DNA from: Trichoplax sp. H2
Taxonomy: Eukaryota; Placozoa; Uniplacotomia; Trichoplacea
DNA length: 64,000 nucleotides
Direction of reading: 5' to 3'
Assembly: GCA_003344405.1 (NCBI GenBank)
Contig: NOWV01000129.1
Location: 1-64,000 of the forward strand
Shown: one piece after another, positions 38,031-50,036 of the stretch
Layout of the letters: each line of letters opens with the position of its first letter
Position numbering within the stretch: the stretch's first letter is position 1
Notes under the pieces: model-generated
What the model was told of the DNA's origin: nothing
The model's database searches: none
What the model saw: only the letters and a program-made list of their open reading frames with translations
Made by a program: the position numbers and the translations under genes

Positions 38031-40237
38031 CTTCTCTTTTGAAATGAGAAATAGACATCCTACATACCCTATTAGTCTATTAGATGTAAAGTGTATAGGG
38101 AGTAATAGTCTCTAAATGTATTTCAAATCGGAAATTACTTTCTAATATATAAAATTTCTATGCAAAATATTCGAATTTAGTAAATATAGAAGCCTAAGCG
38201 AGATCTTTTGCAGATCATTGGCGTTCTTTCCTGTCTACCAACTTGGTAAAATGATTTTAAAATGTGATACTAGATAATCTTGAAGGCCAGCCATGCTCAA
38301 AATCATATTAAATAGTTTTTATTTTATTAAAATTGACGATATAACATCCCAGATTGAATAAAACCCATTCAACCATTTAAAATACCATTTAAAGACGATG
38401 TATCAACTGTTGGTTGATCAATTTCATGAATTTATAGCTGTGTAAGCACATTTTGCTTTCTTGTGGTTCGCAGTTGTTATACAGGAATTTTACCCAATTC
38501 TGAATATCAATCGCAATTAGACGAATGTATAGATTAAAAAATATCGTAAGATCTGGCCGCCATTTAGATGTAATAGAGCCTTTCGATATTATATCCTCTT
38601 TATGTTTAATAAATATAAGAAAATCAAAAGACTCTTATTGCAAGTTATCCAGCGCAGGTTGATATTTCTCATTGTTTATTTTATTTAATCTTCGAGATAT
38701 TACGAATTAAGGGCTAGCTGTTAAAGTAATTTTATATAGTTTATAAAATTAGCTAGATTTGGTCATTATAAATTATAGCGAACTTGAATTTGTAAATACC
38801 ATATGATTGCTGCTTATTATAGTTGAAGCTTTAATTTATAACATCATATGTGAATATAACCCGTTGATGAAAGTAATATCATGCTTTATGCATTAACTCC
38901 GATATACTCCTGTTATTATTGGTTAGAAAGTTTACTCGAATCATCTAATTGCGTATTCGCTTAGTCTGCTATATCAATAAATTAAATTCATAAAGAATAG
39001 CGCTAACAACATATACTATTTGTTAACAGGGCTAGAATCGCTGTTGCTCTGACATAAATGAAATGAAAAAAAATGATCTTATTCGTTAAGTGTAGATCAA
39101 ATTAGGTAATAGGAGTAAGTTATAAAGGTGTATCGGTTTGTTACGATTTACTGGTAGTAGTAAGCTTAAGTCGTCTAAGATAAATTTAGCAGATCATTTT
39201 ACGAGTAAATGGTGTAGTATTACATAGTAGTCATGATCATAAGTATAGCAATATGGTATTATATTTAAATGAAAATTAGCTCTAGGTGTAAATAAAATGG
39301 ATACTAGATAATCATGTTTTATATGTGTAAATCAATTATAATAGCAAATTTATTCAAAGTCTTTGCGTTAATAAATAATCTTAGAAACTCTTTTATTAGT
39401 CTATGCGTTTATAAATGCAGCGATAAATCAATTATAGTTCTAACTTATGAAATTTTTATCACAGGTTTCACATATTATAAGTTAAGTCTTTACCATGCCA
39501 GCTATTTCAAGCATCACTTGTTAATCGTTGTTATAGATTCCATCATTTCATTTTCCTTCTAGGCTTTATGCGAATCAATCCATTTTGTGACGTAAAGACT
39601 TGAAAATTTTTAGTTCATTCAGTAAAGGAAGTCGATCGATGAAAGATTTAATGACCTCTATCAATAGATTAGCCATGATCATTTTCAATAGTTTTCTTGA
39701 AATTGTTGTGTTTGGAGTTACAAAGACTTCATTTCACGGCAAGACATTTTATAGCACATGAAGGCTGCACAAATTAGGCAGAGTAACTAAAATTTAGAAA
39801 TAAGTGAGCATACGATCAATATATTGATTTCAAAACATACAATGGATTTAACAAGCACATGGAATTAATTAAAACAGGAATATTTTAAATGTTTGTAACT
39901 GTCGATACAAATAAATTAGGCGTTACAGCTACATGGAAATTGCTTAACATAATTTTTTATCCAACAGAGCTTGTAACAGAATTAATATTGAAATTATAAA
40001 ATTATGTACTAGATGACTGAGTTCTGAAGTATATTTGTCTCATTTATTATATTTTATTTAAGTATTCCAATTGAAATAATCTGGTATACCCTCGGGATAT
40101 CCACTAGGCGATATAGTAAATAACTCATTGGTCAAAGTTACGTACATTAATTGAAATAGATGGCGCTAATTTTTGAAATATTTAATAAACTGAGTTATCC
40201 ATTATAACTGATATACAGAATTTGATCAAGCTTTGAG

Positions 40238-43200
40238 CTAGTAACTGGAGTTATACTTTATAGTTGTTCTATTTATTGGTCCAAAAGCTATCTTAAGCCG
40301 GGTGAAAAGAAGGAAGTAGCTAGTTATTTTTATAGATGTTTAGAATCCAGTTACAAATGATACATGTTGCGGAGTAGATGCTATTTGAACTCCGCTGCCA
40401 CTCTGACTAATAATAATATACTAAATTATAATTTTATACAATAATTAAAGTTTCTTCGTGCTGGTTAAGAATATTCTTTAATGTTATATTTCTGCTTTAA
40501 CTAGAAAATTACTAACTTAAAATACTTATGCACAATAATTCAATCACGATTTTAGAAAAATAGAAGATCATTAAAAGTTCTATTTATCCAAAGTAACGAT
40601 ATCTACTCGCTGTAACCAGATTCAGTTTCGTAAATATTTGTAGAAAAATCTGAAACTCGATAGCTGGTTCTGAATCATAACGGTGTTTTTGACTAAATTT
40701 GTTTGATATAAAATCTCTGATTCAATGAGGATTAATGGTTAACTAATATTATACACTGTCCTGTACCTGTAATGATGCTATTGCCATGGAGAAGAAAGCT
40801 ATCAATAGTAGATGGCTATCGATGACTGTTGAGTAAGTGCCTTTGCATCCCTACAATTGGCGAATATAGTTATCTAAATTATTGTTTGATGACGGTAGAA
40901 ATTAAAGTAGCCAAAAATTATACAGATATCGTGTATTGCTTTTAAAATTTAAAATTTACCACAGTGTGAATAGAATTAAGATGTATATTGCATTGGTTAT
41001 CAAATTGAGATTTACAGCAACTTATTGGCACTAATGCACGTAAATTATCCACTTCCAGCATAGAATGCCACCTTGAATTTTCCCAGTCGGTATAATTATT
41101 AGATCCACAACAGTCATACTATGGTGGAATTAATCAATGTTAATTAGAGTAGTTAAATTTAGTAGTTAAAATTGATATCTGCTGCATCGATTAAGAGTCG
41201 ACGACATAAATAATGCTCAAGTACCGTTTTCTGCATTAAATCGAATCCTTTGGTGATTTTCTTAATGTGTGGATCGTTGGATAATAGATCATAACTTTGT
41301 TTTAGTTCTACTTCCATGTTTTCTTTAATTGTTTTTTGTATCTGCATATTGTTTATGGTTAATTCGATAAGCAAGACCGACATTTAATTAAGGGTGTAAA
41401 AATGATCCAAAAGCCTAGCTCGTATAAAACTAATATTTTAGACAATTTACAGATCAGGCTTTAAAATATTCGTTACTATAAGGAATCTGTGTTGTTCGTC
41501 AAAAGCAATTATGGTATAGTATTGAATTTGTAAAAGGAAGAATCAAATACAATCGAATTGATATCTTTAGTTTATCAACTTTACATTTAATTGTTAAAAA
41601 ATCAGAGTTTTAAAAGTAAGAAAAGTTAGAGACTGATGTAAAATTATTTATTCTGTCGTAATAATCATGATATAACTGAGTTCGAATTGGATTAGCAGAA
41701 CAGTTGTTTAGCAGTCATCAAATAACAGATACATAGCTAAATTGGACATAAAACCTTACCCGATTTTTGTAAACTAGGGTAATGACAGATGTTGTGATTT
41801 CAAGTGAAATAATTAAGAAAACCAAGGAAATAAACTAGATCAAGGAAAGAGTAAAACATTAACAATATGGTGTAGAGTGAAATTTGGAAACAGGATCTAG
41901 TTACTTGTAGAAATGATTGTTAATATTGCTTTGCGAATACCAGCATTTCATATTTAAATATGCATGCAGTTGCTTGATAAATTTATAGTTAGTACAATAC
42001 AGAAAAATTGAGTTTTATCGGAATACTTTCCCTTTTATATTCATACAATTTATGGTATGGTAAAAGTTACAGATTTATTTGCCGTTAGAATTGCAAAAAG
42101 AGGGATATAGTACCTTTTCTTTCTAATTGTGTCTCAGTACTTTGATGTAAGGAAGTGTATTTTAACTCATAAATTCAAATTTAAAAATGACAACACTGTT
42201 ATTGCTAATTTTAGACTATGCGATGTAAGTCAGTAGGCCAATATAAATAAATTTGAAATAGGATTCATAGATGAATTAAAATGTTTCTCGTTCTTAGTTA
42301 TACATAGATGATTATGAATAGATACTATGCAGAAATCAGAAAACAAACCTAGAGAACAAAATTGTGCCCAATAAGTGCTGAAATTAATGTATGGTAGATT
42401 CTATCAGCGTACACTTTCTAATTACTTTCCTAATGCAATTAAGGGCATAAATAAAAGTATGATACGTCAAGCATTAGAGTATGTGCACTTACTTCACAAA
42501 GCAATCAAGCTAAAGTTAAAGTATATCTTTTCAATGTATGCTAATTGAAAAGTCGAAGATAGTCAACCCAAATTTGTGGTTTCTTTCGTGTTTAGTACGA
42601 ATATCTGAATATAATGTTGATGAATTTGATAGCTTTTAAATTTAAAATAAATTTGAGTGTAATATACTCGTATAACTGTTGTATTTTAAATTAGTATTTT
42701 AAATTTAATATAAGGTATAAAATGCTTTGCAATTTGATTTATTTTTAATATGGGGATGCTATTTGATTGAAAGATTGGATAGTGGTTATTGTTTATTTAT
42801 ACTATAGATCATAATAATACAATTGGTATAGCTTATAAATGTGGTCAAAATTAAAAATTCTTTGATGTCTATATCGGAATACTATGATGTTCTGATTAGA
42901 TTGGATAGTTGCCATTCGTATAGATCACTAAATTGTAGTTTGTTTAACCCATAAACGTGAATGAATTAAAAGATCTTTTGGTATCATAATATTAATGTTT
43001 ATGTATGTATAACGATACGGCAGGCAAAAGGGCTTGCAAGCTAACGCTTTTAATGATTTTTAACAGATATGCTCAAGACTAAGCCTATTTGGAGTAAAAT
43101 GATATAATATAACTTACAACAATCGTTAAGGCTTTGCTACTTCGAACCGATGCTATACAGCCTAAGATTCCAGTAATAACAATAACAATCCCAGCTGTAA

Positions 43201-43312
43201 TGGCTAGATGGGCGGCGGTAAAATAATTGCTAATTGATGGCATCAGATATAAGAAAAAATACTGCGAAATATACAACCATATGCCTAATCCAAGTAAAGC
43301 TCCTCCTGATCC
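40238..43312 (-). CDS. Tetraspanin 6 of cluster (most divergent; first exon not found)
   Basis: Minus strand exons: 43312-43118 (195 nt; GALLGLGIWLY, small loop, TM2 GILGCIASVRSSK), 41834-41760 (75 nt; TM3 FISLVFLIISLEITTS), 41341-41225 (117 nt; start of large loop), 41118-40960 (159 nt; DCCG, PISCC, NQC), 40850-40767 (84 nt; GC then TM4 LLLIAFFSMAIASL), and a possible last exon 40291-40238 (IAFGPINRTTIKYNSSY, stop TAG). All assigned junctions are phase 0 with GT/AG. The loop cysteines are kept, but PDSCC reads PISCC and the residue matching the conserved post-TM2 cysteine is alanine (SKALTIV). The last exon is chosen because its acceptor follows a long pyrimidine tract and it completes TM4; this part is tentative. 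The ATG exon above 43312 was not recognised. Confidence 0.75.
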
Positions 43313-46300
43313 CTGTAATCATGAGTCATTTGCTTAAAATAAGGATTATTTAAAGCTGGATTCATTAACGTAATCAGATAGATAAAACTTATTTAGACTG
43401 ACTCTTAATTTAATTTAATAGTTATTGTTTTCCTGACTCGCAAGTATCTATTAAGGTATTATTAGTATTGATAATGTATTCAATTAATAATGTCAACATA
43501 GAGACGCCGAACATTATCTCAAAGAAGTAAACTAGAATCCGATAAAAATATTAAGATAATATAAAGAATGCTGCTATCTATGTAGAATCTAGGTAATATT
43601 TAAAGTAGTATGTCGTATACTATAACTGATGGATTGTTATCATGTCGAAATTTACAAATTGTAATATTATTACGCAATTTTTTTTCAAGCAAAAGTACTT
43701 TTTAATGCGCAATTATGTTGCAAAGCAGGATATCAGGTCAGGATGCTTTTATAAATCTTTTCTAACTTCTACTACTTTTATCTTATTTATTTTAAGATAC
43801 TGAATCGCGCCGAATAATATTTCAGCAAGTGTATCATGAACAAATTTTTAATTGATCTCCAAGTAATATTGAAACAGTATTCTGAAGATTATGCTTGTAT
43901 TTTAAGTTGATCTATAAACGTTGATGTTTAAAATTAGAGTGACAAAAACTTTTATTCCATCTATCAAATATCATTAAATAGGACTACATAGTACTATAAA
44001 TTATTCTAATCAGGAAGTAAAGTTGCATCTTTCCATTAGATAAGAAATATTTTAATTAATACTATAATTCCTAAATTTTACTATGATATATTATATAATG
44101 TTTAACATTATTAGAACGTCAAGATGCTAACGATTGTTTCAAGTTTGACATTGAACTATTATCAAATTGATTCATAAGCCTTACCCAGAATATTATGTTA
44201 GCAACAAAGAAGAAAATTTCTGCTCGTTTTCTGTTTCCCCTAGATATTATTTAAAATTGTTAGGAGTAAGCAGTAGCAATGATAAAATGCAAATGACTAG
44301 CATATATATAAGATATTATGATTTAAAAATGTTTTTCAGATCGATAAATAATTAATATAAACTTTTCAGGCTGAAATAAATGGTAGTTTTTGTGAAATGA
44401 AGGAAATTATTGCTATACCATGCATAGTTAGCATGTATTGGATTAAAGTTAACGTATCATGTACGTTTAATACCCCTAGTCCGAACTTGATGTGAGTTAA
44501 TAAGTTCTTTTAGCTAGAATGTTAATTACAGTAAGATTTAATAGTATATTACGAGTTCATTTACATCTACGTAGTAAATAAAATTGCAATTTATGAAGGT
44601 AATTCAAGTCTCAAAGAATTGGTAGCTAAATCCGTAAAAATGGAAATTAGTTATTGTAAATATAGCACTATAAGAAGAAATTATCATTCAGCAATTCAGT
44701 CCAGTGATATAACTTGAATAGAATATAATTGTTATTTAAGATTAAACTATGGATAGTAAAGATTACTGCGAGTGAGTTGATTGATTTGGTAATAAATTAT
44801 TAATCCTTAACTGTAAAAAGATTGTGATAAGTTACACTTATTAAGATTCCACAAGAATGGTTCAATATCTTCATGAATTATTCAATACTAGTAGGTTAAG
44901 ATTACGCTAAAGCTGCTGTATATCCTATACACTGGTATGCTATTAGAAGAGAAATTGGTACATAATTTACAGACAAATTAAAAATGAGATTTTTCTACCA
45001 TTTCAAATCTCAACAATTTGCATGGAGAAAAATAAAAGTAATCTCTAAGGATAAAATTAAATTCTTATATCATTTGCAAATTTAATAATAAACGCTAGTA
45101 CTTCTAGATAGTGCCAATATATTAAGATCTATTTTCTATCTAGCATTAGTGTTGCATTTTAAGTATAATAGCAAAAGTGATGTTGTAATTCAATCTATCA
45201 ATGTAAACGCAACCTAAATCGAAGCATGAAAACTACTTTAACTACACTATCTCTATTAGTGGTAGAGAATTTTTTATTTTAGGAATAAACAATAACGTGT
45301 ATCAAGGTATCAACATGGAAACAATTTCAAATTCGATGAAGAATATCTTTTACATTACATGAAAATGAGGATTAAGCTATCAATTTTTGTCCTCCTTACA
45401 TTTTGAACAATCTTTCTATCTTAGCATGAGGATATTGGTAAAGCCGAGCAAATATGGGTGAGATATGGCCAATTGGTGATAATATTAATTCTTTAAGCTT
45501 TGATATCTATTGTTGAATCATTACGATTATAACATGATAATAATATATTTCAAATAGATAGAACAAAACATTATCAAAACAGGAACAGCTGTTACATCAT
45601 CTTGGCCATTGTTACCCATTGAAAATGCAAGGTAATTAGCTTATACTCTCATAAGCTAAACTGTTTTGTCTTCATGGACAAGAGTTGAATCATTAGAATT
45701 AAAGGTATTCATCTAATTTGATGTATAGCGTTATTCACCGTTAGATGGCAACACCATTGATTTTATTATTTTCGATCGATACCATAATTTTCCATTTCTA
45801 TTCCTTCTTGTTATATCCCATGTAATAGAGTTGAAACAATATCGTCGCTGTTTTTTTTTATACTCCACTGCTTTTAGTATCAGGATAACAACGTCATGAA
45901 GATAAAAATTTAAAAATTACTTAGCTATTTTTAGGCATTTTCATTTTTCTATCATCAATTCTATTGAAAGTGAAATTCTTAAGCCGTTATTTATAATTTA
46001 AACAAGTTTGATAATTTAATTTTCGAATATACACGTACGTGGAATACAAAAAATTGCAATTGAAGATCTCTGGTTACGATGAATTATAGTAATAGTATTA
46101 AAATAGATCTTATTATTCACTTTTAGTCTTGAACTTGCTTTAGATAGCCTTGATTCTGTTGTATTAATGAGCAGAATGAGAATACAATGAGTATTATATT
46201 CTATACGTGTCCAGGCTAGGGATGGGTAATGTTATTGCATGCTTCGAGCATTTAAAATACTTACAGGATCATGATAAATTTGATTGTATGCCCCAATCAT

Positions 46301-47916
46301 GTACTTACACATAACTACCCCTATCATGATTTCATTTGTAATCGTGACATTATTATATCAACGATCTTATTGATTTGGTAAATACAATTTTATTTCCTGG
46401 AGATGAATTGGGAATTGTCGTGCAGGCGACATAAAAGGCATATGAAACATCAGTATCTCTTACAACGAAATCGCAGGATAGGAAGAATTCATTTTTTTTA
46501 TAGCCTTATTCTGCTATGTGATGTGTTGAATATAGAGATGTCTAGAGTATCGATGGCTTTTCCATATTCAACGCTGATCTTATAAGAATTATCGTTACCC
46601 ATAGCAGTGATTGGGGATTGTATTTCATTTTAGTCCGTTTTAATGGAGATTTGGTAAGTTACTCCCTGAATCAAGCAATCATACTAGAGTATACTGTGCA
46701 ACAGACTAGGAGATTTTTATACAGACAGTCGAACACACGCCATTTTGCTTCTAATGCACTATGCTGTGCTATAGTGTTGCTTTCTTGACTACGGGCACGC
46801 TTTAGTCCCTCATTTTTTCTCTATCGTAAAATACTGCTCAGTGTAAAATGGAAAATTCTCGTATTTGGAAATGCTAATATTCTACTGTACAATGATTGCA
46901 GTTAGTTAGCCTTCCAGTTGAGTAGTCTACCTATGTGACGTATGCGATCATTCAGATCTTAATTCCTCCGTTCAGGTAACCATTTGTTCAAGTTAATTTC
47001 CTACATGATACAATCCAACAAAGTTTTCCGTGTACCCCATTACTTACAGCATATTGGCTAAAACTTGTTGTACACTTGTCAGATGTAGTACAGTAAGCTA
47101 CAGGCAGTATAGGCAATGATCGAGATTTTAATGACTTCATTTAGCTAACAACTTGTCCAGGCTAATTTCCAACAAGATGCAATGTAAGACATTTTCAGTG
47201 CACAGCATTGCTGTATGTTAAATTACTTGCAGTGCGACGCAACGCGTTGTACACTTGGCTACTTACGTACATTATTCCATACTGAGTATGTTTGTATAAA
47301 TAATTGAAAATATAAAAAATTTCGAGCGGCACAAACCCAAGTTTACGACCCCTCTCGTCCCTACCCAAATTTTAGATATACATAACAAGGATCGATCATG
47401 GTAGTATCTAACTCGTTAACTTAGCTGATCCTGGAAGTTCCTGGAAGTTGGACAATGTTTCAAATGATGTTTGAATCTCACGAATGGATTCTGTTTACTT
47501 ATATCAGTGTATGCAGTGGAAGGAGGCGAATTGAACGATACCCAGTTTCATTTGTGAAAGCTAAGCAAAATTTATACAATTTACTAGCATAATTTGATGA
47601 CTTTACAAAGCGGTTTATTATTTTGTAAAATTTGATCCAACTTGAATATTGAACGTATATGCCCGTGTAGATATGATTTGGATGGTTTGTATAATTCGGC
47701 GGTTTTAAAGGGAATTTTAGGTATTGAAGATTTATTTCGGTGTCGCACTATGGTGTGCCAGATTTGAACTGGAATGATTTGACTTTTGTACGTAAATATT
47801 TGATTTGAACGATTGAAGAAAAATTTTACGAATTGTATCGAAGGTTAATATTGATATCTCTCTCTCGCTTTATAAATACATAAAGAAATTAATAGTAAAT
47901 TCAATTTTAATTTAAA
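43313..47916. other. Gene-poor AT-rich stretch
   Basis: Expected to hold the first exon and promoter of tetraspanin 6 (minus strand), which I could not pick out. Small open frames (for example around 44167-44355 and 46403-46585) have no motifs or splice context. From about 46650 to 47350 composition becomes slightly richer in GC with scattered TACAGTA words. Confidence 0.35.
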
Positions 47917-47950
47917 ATGAGCTACAATCGAATAGCAAGAATATTGAAAT

Positions 47951-48016
47951 GCAGAGATTTATCATTTTTCTGGTCATTCTACGCTTTAGTACCACTGAAT
48001 CTTGCACCAAACTACG
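47951..48016 (+). CDS. Possible first exon encoding a signal peptide
   Basis: ATG at 47951 opens MQRFIIFLVILRFSTTES-C, a short basic start, a hydrophobic core and a small-residue end like a secretory signal peptide, and ends in a donor-like gtaagc at 48017. A second ATG at 47917 in another frame (MSYNRIARILKCRD) reaches the same donor. A following segment from about 48137 to 48214 is open behind an AG and before a GT in more than one frame. It joins in phase with both starts, so the true frame cannot be decided. No family recognised. This may be a small secreted protein or chance. Confidence 0.25.
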
Positions 48017-48525
48017 GTAAGCGACCAGCTCATTTGGATGATAATCATGGACAGAGTACTGTATTACTCACTATTGTAGGCATATGATGCAATTAAAATG
48101 ACCAGCTAATTGGTCAGTCTTTGCATTTTATCCAAGGATACCGAATAGTATCCTTCAAGTTCACTGCCATAAGTCTAGAACTCAATCACGGAGTTTATTT
48201 CAATATTTCCGATCAGGTTTGGAGTAAGAAAGTGATGTTAAAACACTCATGGCTGCAAGATGCTTTACTGCAGATCGCCGTTGCTAGTGTGCACTCTGTC
48301 AAACAGTTTAACTGACACGGATGGGTTACCATTTGAGACGTTTTGGCAAGAAATCTCTACAATAGAGGTAAAATCAATCACTAAAAAGCACGGGAAAATT
48401 AGCGCAATTGGTGAAAGGGTACTTTATGAACATCAGGTCAATGAACATGGGCATAATCAAGATGAAGCTAGGGACTTTTTAAGTTTTCCATCTCTCTCTT
48501 AGAAGTCCCTAATGAAACTATACAG

Positions 48526-50036
48526 GGTATATCATCTCATATCGTTCTACATAAGACTAGACGGGGAAAATATCGTTCAATGCGAAACTAGACGAGCAAA
48601 TATCGTTCAATGTGAAGCTAGATGTGGAACTATTAGTTCAATATGAAACTAGATGGGTGCATATCGTCCAATAGAAAACCGTAGGAGGGCCATATCGTTC
48701 AATATGAAACTAGGCGAAGGCATATCAATCATTCAATAGAAAATTGTAGGAGGGTAATATCGTTCAATAAGAAACTAGATGAGGGTATATCATTCAATAT
48801 AAAAGGTAAAACTATATGAGGGCCACGTATCATTTAATATAAAGCTAGATGAGAGTACATCATTCAACGTAAAAGGTAAAACTATATGAGGGCCACATAT
48901 TATTCACTATAAAACTAGATGAGGGAATATCATTCAACGTAAAACTATATGAGGGCCACATATTATTCAATATAAAGCTAGATGAGGGTATATCATTTAA
49001 CGTAAAACTATATGAGGGCCATATATTATTCAATATAAAGCTAGATGAGGGTATACCATTGATCATTCAACGTAAAACTATATGAGGGCCACATATTCAA
49101 TATAAAACTAGATGAGGGTATATCATTCAACATAAAACTATATGAGGGCCACATATTATTCAATATAAAGCTAGATGAGGGTATACTATTGATCATTCAA
49201 CGTAAAACTATATGAGGGCCACATATTCAATATAAAACTAGATGAGGGCCACATATTATTCAATATAAAGCTAGATGAGGGTATATCATTCAACGTAAAA
49301 CTATATGAGGAGAATATATTATTCAATATAAAGCTAGATGAGGGTATACCATTGATCATTCAACGTAAAACTATATGAGGGGAACATATTATTCAATATA
49401 AAGCTAGATGAGGGTATACCATTGATCATTCAACGTAAAACTATATGAGGGCCACGTATTATTCAATATAAAACTAGATGAGGGTGTTAACAAGGGTATA
49501 TCATTCAACATAAACGGTGAAACTATATGATCATTCAAAGTAAAACTATATCAGGGCCACATATCATTCAATATATAACTAGACGAGGGCATATCATATG
49601 AAATGATACCTATGCCCTCGCATCCTTTCATATTGAATGATATGCCCTCGCATTGTTTCATATTGAATGATATAGCCTGGCATCGTTTCTTATTGAGTGA
49701 TATGCCATCGTAAAGTTTCAAATTGAATCGTCTAGCTTCTCCTTGAATGATATGGGTAGAATTTGATATTGAATGATATGGCCTCGCATAGTTTCATATT
49801 GAGTGATATGCCATCGTACCGTTTCAAATTGAATGGCATGTCCTCGTCTAGTTTCATGTTGATATGCGTATACCCTGGTCTAGTTTCTCCTAGGGTAGAA
49901 TTTCCTATAGAATAATATAAACCCTGGTGTAGTTTCATGTTGAATGATGTACCCTCGGCTAGTTTCGTGTTGGATGATATCATCCTTCAATCTGAAATTA
50001 GACGAGGGAAATATCCTTGACTATAAAAGTAGACGA
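48526..50036. repeat. Orientation-switching minisatellite, ~30 bp unit
   Basis: Repeats of a unit close to ATATCATTCAATATGAAAC + TAGACGAGGGC. From 48526 to about 49593 units run in one direction; from about 49470 leftward they form a ~60 bp dimer in which two unit variants alternate (TATATGAGGGCCACATATT and TAGATGAGGGTATATCATT). From about 49611 to 49978 the units are reverse complements (GCCCTCGC, TAGTTTCATATTGAATGATAT). After 49979 they return to the first direction for one or two units. The turn at 49584-49620 has perfect 10 bp arms (CGAGGGCATA, TATGCCCTCG). Open frames through the array are repeat-derived (for example SSSFILNN.WPSYSFTLND) and do not resemble known proteins. Confidence 0.93.

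Larger units (their letters stand above)
35925..40237. other. Spacer / probable 5' region of tetraspanin 5
   Basis: Should contain the missing first coding exon and promoter of tetraspanin 5 (minus strand), but no ATG exon with a tetraspanin-like TM1 half and a donor was recognised. Contains a (TA)13 run and three copies of a dispersed ~150 bp repeat, listed separately. The open frame at 39314-39562 shows no motif. Confidence 0.4.

Noticed and set aside
48860-49983. Repeat-protein-like open frames in the minisatellite
   Set aside because: Frames open only because the ~60 bp dimer is a multiple of three there. They break at variant copies and have no start context or relatives.
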